From Cardinalis cardinalis (Eukaryota; Chordata; Aves; Passeriformes; Cardinalidae): a stretch of DNA of 64,000 nucleotides. Numbering within the stretch: the stretch's first letter is position 1; the number at the start of each line of letters is the position of its first letter. Positions 23,001 to 34,700 of the stretch are shown one piece after another. The notes beneath the pieces were generated by a model. It was not told the DNA's origin. It worked only from the letters and a program-made list of their open reading frames with translations, and did no database searches. Made by a program: the position numbers and the translations under genes. Location: assembly GCA_014549065.1 (NCBI GenBank), contig JACDOX010000058.1, positions 186,001 through 250,000 on the forward strand. Direction: 5' to 3'.

Positions 23001-24156
23001 ATTTTTTTTTCCATTGAAAGGAGAATCCAGCCTACCTGCAGGCATTTGTAGCAGATGAGGGAAATATTCAATCAAAAAGCAAATGAAACATCAAGGGAGT
23101 TGGCAGAGCTAAAGAAATCCCTAATGCTTTGCTTCACTAACACTTCTCAGAAATCATGGATCTAGGGCCTAACAGGATCTTAACCACNGGAGCCAGATAA
23201 GCTCAATATTATCTTGTCAATTTGTACACTAGCTAAGGATCAAGTGAGGTTTCAAGCTCTATGGAAGCTTTTCTCATTCAGCCCCTGGAACTGTTGCTTT
23301 GTACAGCTGACCAGCTTTTCCACCAGCTCTGACCACTAAANCAAACTTCAGGATTACTTGGCAGAGACTAATGTGAAGCTACAGCAGAAGCAAGTATCAC
23401 ACAGAATAGGCACCATCGCCTTTGGGAGTAGTCATTTATTTTGTTGGAAGCCTGATTTTGTTTGGTATCCTTTAGAAAAATTGATAGAACACAAAGTTCC
23501 AGTACCTACAGTCCTGAATCATTATTTTCTTGCAACCCATGGTGCTTTGATGGTGCCTAGTTCTGTNTCTTCACTGGAAGTGCTATGTGAGGATTACTTG
23601 CAATTTAAATACTCTTAGCGCTAATATTACATACCTGCTGCACTATGAAAAGATGCCTCAGAAGGAAGGCTTAGCAAACAAAATTTCTTCTGCACATGCA
23701 TCACTTGCCTGTGAGTTCTGTGAGCTGCTATTCTTGTTATTGAGCAGGAATGTCATTTACCAAGCTTGACTATCAGAAAGAGCTAGAAGTTATCCATCAG
23801 TCAATGTCAAATCAGTGTCCACCAGTCAGTGCTTTGGCTGGCACCTCCATGCTGACTGCAAACGAGTGAGTGAAAATTGAGAGCCTTTAGAGGCTGTTAA
23901 TGACAAGGGGTAAANAGGGAGAGCTAACAGTGCACCTTGGACATAGCCCACATCAGGTCAGGGCAAGGCACCTGGTNAATTCTTTCCCATGGTTTTAATG
24001 GGTCATAGGACATTTTGTTCTTGCCTTTCTGCTCTTTATTCCTGTGCTGCGCATAATTCAGCAGCAGCTGGGCTTGGCTCCAGCAACATCAGAGTTTCAG
24101 AGAAGAATAAGGAAGGGTATGTGTTGTCAGTGAAATCTAAGATTTCCAATAACTTA
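20027..24156. other. Unique DNA, no gene seen
   Basis: About 4 kb with no recognisable gene or repeat family. The only multi-N spot here is at 21877-21889 in a T run, probably a sequencing-difficult homopolymer. Frames of 86 codons at 22202-22462 and 23358-23618 have no known resemblance. Confidence 0.5.
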
Positions 24157-24240
24157 TTCATAGAATGGGTTGAGTTGGAAGAGAGTTTCAAGATCATCTA
24201 GTTCTAAGACANGAACAGGGCTGCCACCACCACCAGGCTG
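24157..24240 (-). mobile_element. CR1 LINE 3' end fragment
   Basis: The plus strand reads TTCATAGAATGGGTTGAGTT, 'ggaagagagtttcaagatcatctagttct' and 'acagggctgccacc', the reverse complement of a CR1 3' terminus including the octamer. Confidence 0.82.
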
Positions 24241-24839
24241 CATTTCTTAGAAAAAGTGCAGTCAGCATTCACCCATCTCAACTCCTGTANAGAATTACAA
24301 ACTAAATTTGTGAAGATAGAGATCATCGCAGGAGACCACCCTTGAAGGTAAGGACCTAGAAAAGTTGGAACGATGGTAATGAAAAGGAGGAGTATGAGGG
24401 TGGAGAAAGGCCTCCCACCAAAGCAGAGTTCTTCACGAATAAATCCATGCCACCAGTTATAAAGGATGAAAAAAGGAGTCATCAACAACACAAAAGTGGA
24501 GGAGACTGTCAGCAAGGCAAGTGGAAAACCTTGAGAACTAGCTAGAAGATTAAATAATCATAAAAGGTAGACAAACAAGATACAGAAAGACACAATAGCA
24601 ATGAGTTATAAAATCAGGCGCTGCCAAAGAAGTCCTGGTGCCCACAAAAGACAAAAGAAAGCAAAAGCATTCATAGGATGCACTAACTGAATTATTTCCA
24701 ACAGATCAGTGCAAACATTACCACATTTTATGGGGTTTTAGAAGGATCTCATTAAAGCTAATATGTACTGTATTGGTAATCAAGTCTCAGGTCAATTAAT
24801 TCAGACTGAAGCTGGTTGGTGAGGGGAAAGAGAAGCTTG
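24241..24839. other. Probably old degraded repeat, unassigned
   Basis: No gene. The 103-codon minus frame at 24204-24515 encodes a hydrophobic stretch but has no family resemblance, contains N codons and overlaps the CR1 fragment. The part next to 24840 may be a more diverged section of the ancient CR1. Confidence 0.35.
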
Positions 24840-25150
24840 TCTTACAAGAGAAGCCTGGGAGACCTTGGCTTGTTTAACTTCCCAAATGAAANNTGAGATG
24901 GATTAATTTGTTTTCTACAGACATTTTGAAGAAATAAGTACCAGAAGAGCTACTTAAACCATAGCAAAGNAAAAAAAAATTAAAAATGGCAGCAGAACAA
25001 AAGGATTTAGACAGGTCATTAATAAATTCAAACTAAAAATTAGGAGTTTTCTAACAAATGGCAAAGAGTAGAGATTCTGAAACAGTCTTGCCACAGGAAC
25101 AATATCAGTAAAACATTACTTGATTTTAAAATAAGAGGTTATTTTTCTAA
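24840..25150 (+). mobile_element. Very old CR1/L3-like LINE 3' fragment
   Basis: Broken translation on the plus strand recovers the CR1-superfamily C-terminal pattern: 'LFSTDILKKY', then after damage 'GSRTKGF', 'NKFKLKIRSFLT' and 'FWNSLATG' in order, as found in old CR1/L3 lineages shared by reptiles and birds. DNA identity to younger CR1 copies in the window is low and the frame carries several stops and shifts. Ends are approximate. Confidence 0.6.
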
Positions 25151-25459
25151 AAAGGGTAGATATGTCATGGCACGTGCAATAACAGAGGCCAAAGGTCAGA
25201 GACTCCTGCACTCCCTTCCTGTCCTGTGTTCTCATGAATCCTCAGTTAGTAATATCNATGTAATTTTTACTGTGGCTGGGGACCCATCAAAAGCCTGTGT
25301 TGCGTAAACTGCTGATGAAAGATAGGAAGTCACAGTGGCTCTTCTGTGACTTCCCATTTTCCTCATGCTGGTGCTATGACCCTAGAAAGGTTCTACCTTA
25401 AAGTTCATACTTCANGCAAAAATTTTGGCAGGCAAAAATACACCAAATCTCATTATCAT

Positions 25460-25925
25460 AAGACAGTGGAGACTGGAAGGGACCTTAGGGGGTCCAACTT
25501 TTAGCCCAAACCAGGCTTAGCTTTAAGATCAAACTATGTTGTTGGGTTTTTATCCAGTTGGGTCTTGAAAACCCACAAGCAGAGGAGCTGTAGAACATCT
25601 TTGGATAACTTGCTTCACTGCTTGAATGCCCTCATGGGGAAAAAGTTTCTCCCTTATAAACCTATTCTGTTCCAGTCTACACCTCTTGACTCTCATTTTC
25701 ACACCATGCATTGCCATGAACAGCCTGGCCCCATCTTCTCTGTAACCTCCCCATAGGTACTAGGAGACCCCTTCAGGTCTATCAAAGCCTTCATTTCCTC
25801 CAAGTAAAGAAGATCTGATCCCTCAGCTTGTCCATATATGGCACGTGCTCCAACTCCCAACCATCTTAAGGACTCTTCTTTTGCCATTTTATTATAAGGT
25901 GTCAAGAACAACATGTACACNATGG
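25460..25925 (-). mobile_element. CR1 LINE 3' half, old copy
   Basis: On the minus strand the order is a decayed coding end ('gaatgaaggctttgatagacc', 'gaggttacagagaagatggggccaggctgttcatgg', 'aggtttataagggagaaactttttcccc', 'gggcattcaagcagtgaagcaagttatcc'), then the 3' tail 'ggaccccctaaggtcccttccagtctcc' and a degraded octamer. It is older than the 27.3-kb copy. The 113-codon minus frame at 25699-26040 is an accident of this repeat plus flank. Confidence 0.82.
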
Positions 25926-27339
25926 CCAAACTTCTTCCACAGGCTGCCAAGAGGAGAAACTCTAACTGCACTTCTACACCAGTCAGATATTTCTCATACA
26001 TAAAAGAGGGATAGACCTGCTGCACGTCCCATCCTTTCAAGCAATGTCCTGTAACTCCTATTCCCAGTATTCAAGAGTCTTTCCTCAAAATCCAGCATCT
26101 TGGCATTAGGCTTCATTACAAGAAGGGAGAATGCATTGTGTGGTGCAGCCCTGATCATTTGTCCTGCAAAACAAACAGCAAGCATGGAATTCCAGCTGAC
26201 ATCTTTGAGCAGAGAACAGAGCCAAGGAGACAAGCACATGGGACTTGGAGGAGATCTACATTTTAAGCATTCTTCAGTTAAGATCCTAATTACCCTTGAA
26301 AGTAGAAACTTCAGGACTGAGTTCAAGAGAAACAAAAAATCACATTTCTAGCAAATCAAGTAATCCAAAATGCCTCTTCAGAAGCAGTCAGCTCTAGTGA
26401 TTACATGGCTAGAGATGCCCCTGCCTTTTGGCGGAAGACAAAAACTACAAAGGTTATAGAAGTATAGAAAAGGGAACCTTCAAACTAAAAGCATACAAAT
26501 TTTCTTACCTCCATAATTAACCCTGACAAACTTCCACATTCACTTAAATATATGAAATAGAAGAAGAAATAAAGAACTCAAAAGATTCCATNTCATAGTA
26601 CATGCAGACTACGCTACAGAATCCTGTCTCAGTTCTTTGCATTAGAGTTCAGCAACTTCTGGTTTAAATATTTCAGCTGTTCCTTTGCTCTTGCTTGTTA
26701 CACCTACAGAAACACTGCAAGACTTGAAGCACAGTGTGAAACATTAGACATAGTTTATGAGGACAGCAACTGGCAATTTGGAATCCAGAAGTGAGACCAG
26801 CTTGAGCTGTTCTCTTTCTCCCCTCTTTAAAGGCTACAGCTGCTTCTGCCAGGATAGCAGGGCTTTGGTGAACATTGCAGCTGTGGCACAGATATTGCCA
26901 TCTGCACAACCACAGGTGGCTGCACAATCAGCCAAGCACATTTCCTGTGTTACACAGAACCACCTTCCCTCTGCCTCCTTTTCCAATGTACATCTGNTCA
27001 CTGCTACAATTAACTAGAAACAAATCTGTTTCTTAGCTATCTATGTCAGTTTACTTGCATGTGTCCCATCATGCAAATACTTATAAGATATTATAATGGT
27101 GATGGCTCACAAATCCTGAATTACAAGCCAGTATTACTTCAGAACAGTCCTTCCTTCAGAAGGTTGAAGTTTAGGAAATATTTCCATTAGTAATCTTTGT
27201 TATCAATGGTTTGCAATGGAAAGATTAAAACACTGACATTAAAAAAGCCACAATATTAACCAACATGCAAAAGGATCCAGAGAGCGCTTTTCTATCCTGA
27301 AGATCAATGCAGGCACTTTCACTAGATGGTTTTTGAATT
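25926..27339. other. Unique DNA, no gene seen
   Basis: No recognisable gene or repeat. Short frames on both strands (for example minus 25994-26335, plus 26757-27017) lack any family signature. Confidence 0.5.
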
Positions 27340-28797
27340 TTCTAAAATTTTAGACTTGGAAGATAAGGAAGATAAGGTCCCAGATGACTGGAAGCTGGCC
27401 AGTGTGATACCCATTCACAAAAAGGGTGCGAAGGAGGATCCTGGTAATTATAGACCAGTCAGCCTGACCTCAGTACCTGGCAAAATANTGGAACAGTTTA
27501 TATTAAGTGCCATCACACAGAATTTACAGGATGGCCAGGGTATCAGACCCAGTCAGCATGGGTTTAGGAGGGGTAGGTCATGTTTAACCANCCTGGTCAC
27601 CTTTTATGACCAGNTAACCCGCCTNGTGGATGCAGGGAAGGCTGTTGATGTTGTTTACTTGGATTTCAGCAAGGCCTTTGACACTGTCTCCCACAGCACA
27701 CTCCTAGACAAGCTGGCAGCCCGTGGCTTNGACAGGAGCACTCTTTGCTGGGTTAGGAACTGGCTGCATGGCTGGGCCCAGAGAGTGGTGGTGAATGGTG
27801 CAGTATCCAGCTGGGGCCAGTCACCAGCGGTGTCCCTCAGGGTTCTGTGCTGGGGCCAGTTCTGTTTAATATTTTTATTGATTACATGGATGAGGGTTTA
27901 GAGTCTTTCATTAGCAAAATTGCAGATGACACTAAGCTGGGAGCGTGTGTCAATCTGTTAGAGGGATGGAGAGCTTTGCAGAGGGACTTGGAACAGTTGA
28001 AGGGATGGGCAGAATCTAATGAGATGAAGTTCAATAAGTCCAAGTGCNGAGTCCTGCACTTTGGCCACAATAACCCCCTGCAGCGTTACAGACTGGGGAC
28101 AGTGTGGCTGGACAGTGCTCAGGAGGAAAGGGACCTGGGGGTGCTGGTTGACAGTCGGCTGAACATGAGCCAGCAGTGTGCCAGGTGGCCAAGAAGGCCA
28201 ACGGCATCCCTGCCAGTATCAGGAATAGTGTGGCCAGCAGGAGCAGGGAGGTCATTCTTCCCCTGTACTCGGCACTGATGAGGCCACACCTTGAGTATTG
28301 TGTCCAATTCTGGGCCCCTCAGTTTAGGAGGGACGTTGAGATGCTTGAGCATGTCCAGAGGAGAGCAACGAGGCTGGTGAGGGTCTTGGAGCACAAGCCG
28401 TATGAAGAACGACTGAGGGAGCTGGGGTTGTTCAGCCTGGCGAAAAGGAGACTCAGAGGTGACCTTATCACTCTCTTCAGCTTCCTGAAGGGTGCCTGTG
28501 CTGAGCTGGGGGTCGGTCTCTTTCTCCAGGCAACAACAGACAGAACAAGAGGACACAGTCTCAATCTGCACCAAGGGAGATACAGGCTGGAATTAAGGAG
28601 GAAGTTTTTCACAGAAAGAGTGGTCAAATACTGGAATCATCTACCCAGGGAGGTGGTGGAGTCACCATCCCTCGATGTGTTTAAAAAATGACTGAATCTG
28701 GCACTTGGTGCCATGATCTAGTTGAGGTGTTAAGAACATGGGTTGGACTCGATGATCTTAAAGGTCTCTTCCAACCTAGAAATTCTGTGATTCTGTG
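27340..28797 (+). mobile_element. CR1 LINE, 5'-truncated, best-preserved copy
   Basis: About 1.46 kb of a CR1 non-LTR retrotransposon: the central and C-terminal part of the second open reading frame (reverse transcriptase onward), the short 3' untranslated region and the terminal tail with two exact ATTCTGTG octamers (28782-28797). CR1 inserts by target-primed reverse transcription, so 5' truncation is normal; here the endonuclease domain and the first frame are missing. No poly-A tail and no clear target duplication are seen, both usual for CR1. The coding part carries three visible lesions, so it cannot move by itself. Plus-strand frames starting at 27326, 27847 and 28176 are consecutive pieces of this one former gene. 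Confidence 0.95.
27356..28721 (+). pseudogene. CR1 reverse transcriptase (ORF2 C-terminal part), broken
   Basis: The encoded enzyme would copy CR1 RNA into DNA at a nicked target site in the nucleus. Visible motifs in order: VPDDWKLASVIPIHKKG (fingers), NYRPVSLTSVPGK, SQHGFRRGRSC, LDFSKAFDTVSH at 27659-27694 with the motif-A aspartate, SGVPQGSVLGPVLFNIFIDY, the catalytic A-D-D (27922-27930; family form usually FADD), then the thumb and C-terminal region with PLYSALMRPHLEY and the WNHLPREVVESPSLDVFKK end. Lesions: a probable 1-base deletion near 27815 shifts the frame before the SGVPQG block; another near 28179 shifts it again at 'cagtgtgccaggtgg'; an apparent Arg-to-stop change (TGA) at 28689-28691 lies ten codons before the family's usual stop at 28719-28721. 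Four N codons are present. The N-terminal endonuclease is absent. Confidence 0.9.
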
Positions 28798-31700
28798 AAA
28801 AGCCACATAGCCAAATCAGTCTGTAGCAGCAAAATTTCCTGCCTTCCCAGCATTCCTGACATCTGCTCCCACTCCAGTTCTAAGAACAGATGAAAGCAAG
28901 ACAGTGAAAACAAACCTTTTTGTTTATCCTGCTTTTTCTTTTGAGTCTCCTTCAAAGCATAAAAGGTGAGATTAACTTAGAGGATGTAGAAATCACAAAT
29001 TGTCTTGGCATGGCATTGTATTGGAAGGAATAGAATTGATTATCAGGATGAAAGCATCAGTGCTCTGAAGTAAATCATGTTCTGCATGCAGAGACTTAGT
29101 ATGAACTATGCTTTCAAATAGAATAAAAGAAACAAAAATGTAATGTAATACAGTCATGTAACAGAGGATGTTACAGAGAGGCTGAAGGCTCCAAACCTAC
29201 AGGGGTGTCATCTATTCTGGGAAAGACACACTTTCAGATGAATTTAGTTGTAGGAAATATCAAGATTACTGAAATGTTACTTCAGTGGGGTTTGGGGGGA
29301 AAAACAAACCCAAGAACCAATAGACCAAACAAAACACCAACCAATCCAGACTAGTAATGAGTCTGTCAGTGAGGATGCTCAAAAAAACAGATATGATTCC
29401 ATTCAAGCCCCAAAAGCAACCTTGGTCTCCATTCTCCTCCCTATAGCTGCAGTAACTGCACCTCTTAAATCAGTCACATCACATGGAATCAGANGGGAGA
29501 ATGGAGTCCCAAGCCCGGCCACGATCACTTCTTCTGCCTCTTCAATGCGGCACGTCAGCTTCTTCTATTTCCAGGGACCTACATCTGAGGCTTATGCAAT
29601 TGGACTTACCTTATATGCTCATATGCTCAAAGCTCATAAGAATGCATTCATGAAGGACTGGAAGCACTTCATTCCTGTAAAACCAGCATACAAGCCATGG
29701 AAACAGGATGGTAAAACAAAATCACACAGCAAACTCCTCTTGCCTGGTCTGCCAGGTCAAGAGGCAAATCTCCTCACAGAGGTGGGGAGGAAGTTACAAA
29801 GCTCTCAGCCCCAGTCTTTTACAATATGCCCATATTTGCCTCAAACTGTGCAGAGCCATCCAAGGAGTTCTGAAAAGAAGGCTGAGATCTCTGCTGCTGC
29901 AGAAAAAGAGATTGCACTTGAGCTCTCTCTGCATGCAGGTCTCGTAAGTGTGATAAAACACATGAAACACCTCCTTTCACATGGGAAGTTGAGTTGCTTC
30001 AGATGACATAAAAACTTACTTGCAGTACTCCTGCTCTTGCTGTGTTCTAGCCATAAGACATGTTGGGTTTTTTAATATAAATTGTTGCTCAAAAAATTTG
30101 TTTACTGTGCCATTCAGTTGTCAACAAATGAAGCAAGACAAAGGTAACTTTAAAGAACATGTGTTCAAGTATTTAAAATTACATTAGATAGAGCTCTGAC
30201 TAACAATACAATATTCTTCTGCTTCATTTATTCAGTGCTCAGTAGTCTACTGTATAACAGTAGCATCTGGCTGTGTTGAGAATCTTTTGTGAGACCTCAA
30301 GAAGTGAAAATTCAGACAATAAAACAAATATCCCACAATGCAAGCTCAGCTGCTAAAGCCAAGTTTAAACCCAAATATATTATTAACAGTGAAAAACATT
30401 TTTCCAGACTCTAGGACAAACTGCAGGACAGCAGTGTCTTTCATGGTGTGCTGTTTAACTAAGGCGGCTCTGCAGAGCTCCCCTTCCCCTGCCCCGTAAA
30501 AGTCACACTGGCTCCATCAGTGCACCTGCAGATGAGAAATGACAAAAGCAAATGAGGAGGCAAAGCTGCACTTAGCATCTGCCATCCCTCAAAAACTGGA
30601 AATATGGAAACCAGAGGGTTTGAATACTCCCAAAGGTGTAGGGGTGTCTGTCTTTTTTCCTCCTCGAAACAGCACAGTATTTCATGAACTAAATCAGAGA
30701 AAAGGCTTCTCACCCTTACAGCTAATTCCAGGGGAATTAGTAGTCCTGGGAGTGTCANTCTGCAAGAAACATGAAGGCCAAAAATATGAGGACAACATTG
30801 TCCCAGCCTCAAAATCTTGCNGCTCTTATTGCAATAATGGGCTCCCCCAGAAAACAGTCTGCCCACATTTACTGGCTAGTCCTGGTCAGACCAAGAGGAA
30901 TTAAATACATGGTTAGAAGGAGTGAGCACTTCCAAGTCAATACCTGAACTGATTGGGTTAGTGAACCAACCAAAGGTTTAAATCNATTATCAGTTTTCCC
31001 ATAATGATGGGAGACAAATCGGAACAATTAAAAAATATTTTGTGGATAAAGACCAGGACGAGCAGTAATTAGCCAAAAATCTAAATAATTATTTTATTGA
31101 CTGAGAGAAATTATTGTTATTCCTGATAGGGAAGGAAGGGAAGGAAACAAGGTCTGGTATGTGTTCTGCCATGTAAAATCAGCTGTTCAAGTAATACAGG
31201 ACACACCCACAACTTCTGCAGCATCTGATGAAGGTTACATGGAAATTCACTGAGTTTGGAGAATGGGCATCTTTGTTCTTAAAAATGCTTGATGCCACAA
31301 TTTTCCGCATTTCAATGGAGAAGTTTATTGTTTTTTTCTTGGTAGCTTTTTGCAAATATCCCTGGCATCCTTGTTGTGAGGGGAGGAAATTATTAAACCA
31401 AAGAGTTGAAGAATACTTACATTTTTCCTCAGAGATGGATGTGAATGGGGAATGCAGGGACTAACAAATTCTTAGAAAACTCCTGTGGGGAAAAAACTTA
31501 GCCTGGCCCAGGTGCAGAGACAGACACCATGCAAGCCCTGACATCTGCCTACAAAAGGAATGAACACCCAGAGCAAGGAATGTTAAACCTTGCAAGAAGT
31601 GAGAGACACCTGCCTCTATCACTGTTCAGCTGCCTAAAACAAAAAAGCACATGGCAGATGCAGCTGCACCAGCTGGGCCCACCTCTGCAGCAAAGCTGGA

Positions 31701-34700
31701 ACTTNTGAGTGAGGGCAGGGCAAGAAAAGCGTTGGGAGTTTTCATGACTGAGCACCAGATCAGATTTCTTTGGAGCAAGCTCCGCCACACAAAAGATGCT
31801 CCTTGGAATAGTTTCTCCATCATGCACTGTCACTTGAGTGACAATGACAGCATACTTTGTGCTACCCCATATCATTCTGCTGGTGGCAAACCTACATTGG
31901 AATTTCATCCTGAATGCTAAATGGTGGCTTTTCTCTGNAGTCTGAGTGATTCCATTTCACATCTTGTGCCTCCTCTTTCTGCTAATGCTTGCCTGCTAAA
32001 AAAAACCCATATATAGCAATACCATGAGTACAGAGTAATTCCTCTGGCAACTTACTATGAGCCAATCTGTGACTATTCAGCCAAGCATTGCCTTTGCTTG
32101 ACTCTCACAGCTTTTAGAGTCTTGGAACCCAGTTGGATCCAACTTCCAGGGAAAAATTACTCTCTGATTATAAATATAGCTCACAGGCTGCTGGGCCTCC
32201 AAGGGAGGGAAGATGACCCCACCAGACACCTTTGCTCAGGTGTAGCTGGCTGTGATCACACTGAGAGTGCCAGCCCACATCTGTGAGCAAGAGATGCAAA
32301 CAGTAGAGCATAAAGCAATCTGCTCTCACCCCCATTGTGGCCATTTGAAACCCTTCACACTGGCTTTCTGAGGCTTCCTCTAAAACTGGTTATGAGCTGC
32401 TGTAAAATCAGAATCTCCAGTGTCAGATAAGAAACTGTAAAATAAAGCATTGAGCCAAACAGAAAATGGCTATTCCTTACTCTTACATATGCAGTTTCTC
32501 TTCCTTATCAGCCTCCACTCCCAAAAAAACCAAACCAAAACAAAAAAAGCCTACAGCAGTTTAAACTGCTGTTTGCTTTATCAGAAGTTGACTTGGTCTT
32601 CTCAGTGCATCCTGTTTTCTGGGCTGTTTTTCCAAGGGTGGGCCATGCCAGTGCCGCCACTATGTGAGTAAACCCAACCAGAACCAGCTCTGGCTCACAC
32701 TTGCAAAATACCCACTCCCCTGTGAACAGACACAGCAGCAGATTGAGCAGACNCTCAGTAAGAGCATTCAAATTTCTAAATAAATGCTTTTCTTGTCTAT
32801 GATGCTCTTTCAGAAGCAGTACAAATAAACATTCAAGGATGATGGCTAAATCTATCGTCAGGTTCCACTTAGCACTTGTTCTAAATTGAATTTTATGTGT
32901 TTGCATTAAACACAATTGGGGTAGGGAAAAAAAAGGAAGCCATCAGCAGAAAATCTTTCTTAACTAAATTCTATTCTTTTTTTCTATCTGTAAGTGAAGA
33001 CATTCTGTTCTGTGAAACANTGGCAACAGTTGCTTTGCACCAGTTCACAAGGAGATTGAAATCCTCATGAACTGGAGAATATGAAAAAAAAATGCTACTT
33101 ACCAGTGTAATCAAATTCTNGATTAAATCAGAGACAAGTGTGAAGTGAAAGTAACTGCAATGGAACTGTGACACAGCCATGAGTTTTAGGTAACTCATCC
33201 TGTGCTCTTCAGCAAAACACTGAGCAAGTGGAGGCTTAGTGACTGCCACAAAAGGTGGGCTTGAGACAGATGTGAGTGGTTGACAATGCATGGCCTCTGA
33301 AATGCAAGAGGGCATGCTATATAATCAGAAAGGACTCTCCAGCATGGGAATGTGTTAATTCATGATAATATTGCTCTTAGATTAGCCACAAGGCCCATCA
33401 GGTCACGGAATATGCTGATAAACCTGACAAGAAATCAGAATATATGATTATTGGAAAATGTTCACAGCTGTTAGAAGTGAGCCAAAGGTGTTCATACACT
33501 GTTATTGAAGACTTGGCTTTATGACACCAGATAATTAAAGCATTACCCATTTAGCCTTTATGGCCAGTATATTACCGTTTATTTTTCAAATGCTTCAAGC
33601 TACTAAATATGATGAGGAATTAATAATAAAAGAAATAAAGCAGGAAGATAATTCTACTGAGCCAAGTTTCACATATATAATTGATGCTCATTCCATTACC
33701 AGAGGCCAAACGTTCCTTGTTCCACTGACATGAAGAGCCCCATTGATATAATGCAAGTACAAAGTGATCCAACCTCCCATGAGATGCTTATGTGNTATTC
33801 CAAGCTCAAACAATANTGTACTATTTTAAATGGATGATAAATTCTCAGGGATTGAAGAATATTGATGTGGCCCTGTTACTTTGTAGACTTAAAAAATTAC
33901 ACGTGGTCCAATATTTTGAGTGCAGGCATTTTACAGCAACAGCCATTACTAGAAATCCTTACCAACATTTCTTCAAAAGTTTGTTAAAACACTTGGAATG
34001 TAAAGTATTCACAGATAACTCTTGTTTTTCTTTGGCTGAAANGGAACGTTGTAAAGTAAGACCACTCCTGGAAGCTTTCAAATGACACTAAGTATGGTAA
34101 CCAGTGCCCTTTTTTCAGGGCAGAGTAAAGGTCNGCAGCTGTTGTTGCTTTTGTTAAAATCTGATTCCGTTTTCTTGAAGATAAGGCAAACTACATAAAA
34201 GCAAGGAAAAAAGATTGATGCAGCGTATGTGTCAGATAACAGCTCTTTCTTGTAGCTCTTTTTTTTTTCCTTAGTTTGAGCACAGCACTCAGTTTTACAG
34301 GCCAATCTGAGATGTTGCAGAATTGTTGTTGTATCAGGCTTGACAAAGTGTTGCTTGTCCAGACTCAGAGTGATGGTCCTGGCTGGCTGATCCAGGCTTT
34401 AAAAAAAAAAATGAAAGGAATTAACAGAAGTGATGAAACAACACATGAAAGAGGGTGACAAAAGCAAATTCAAGTCCTGTATTCTGGATGATATATGTTA
34501 ACAGAAGNTTAAAGTCTGCAAATACAGCATATGAGGCTCAAACTGAGCATCCTGGTGAATGCCAAGGCTGTGTGATCCCCACTGCTGTGCAAAAATTTCC
34601 CAAGGGAACATATTAACTCTATACTGAAAAGGAGAACTGAAATCAAATTAACTGTCCAGGGTCACACAACAGAGACATTCTTCTTCTCTAAATTTAGTGA

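Noticed and set aside
24204..24515. 103-codon minus frame with hydrophobic segments, possible membrane protein
   Set aside because: Overlaps a CR1 tail, contains N codons and has no recognisable family; hydrophobicity follows from an AT-rich, T-heavy strand.
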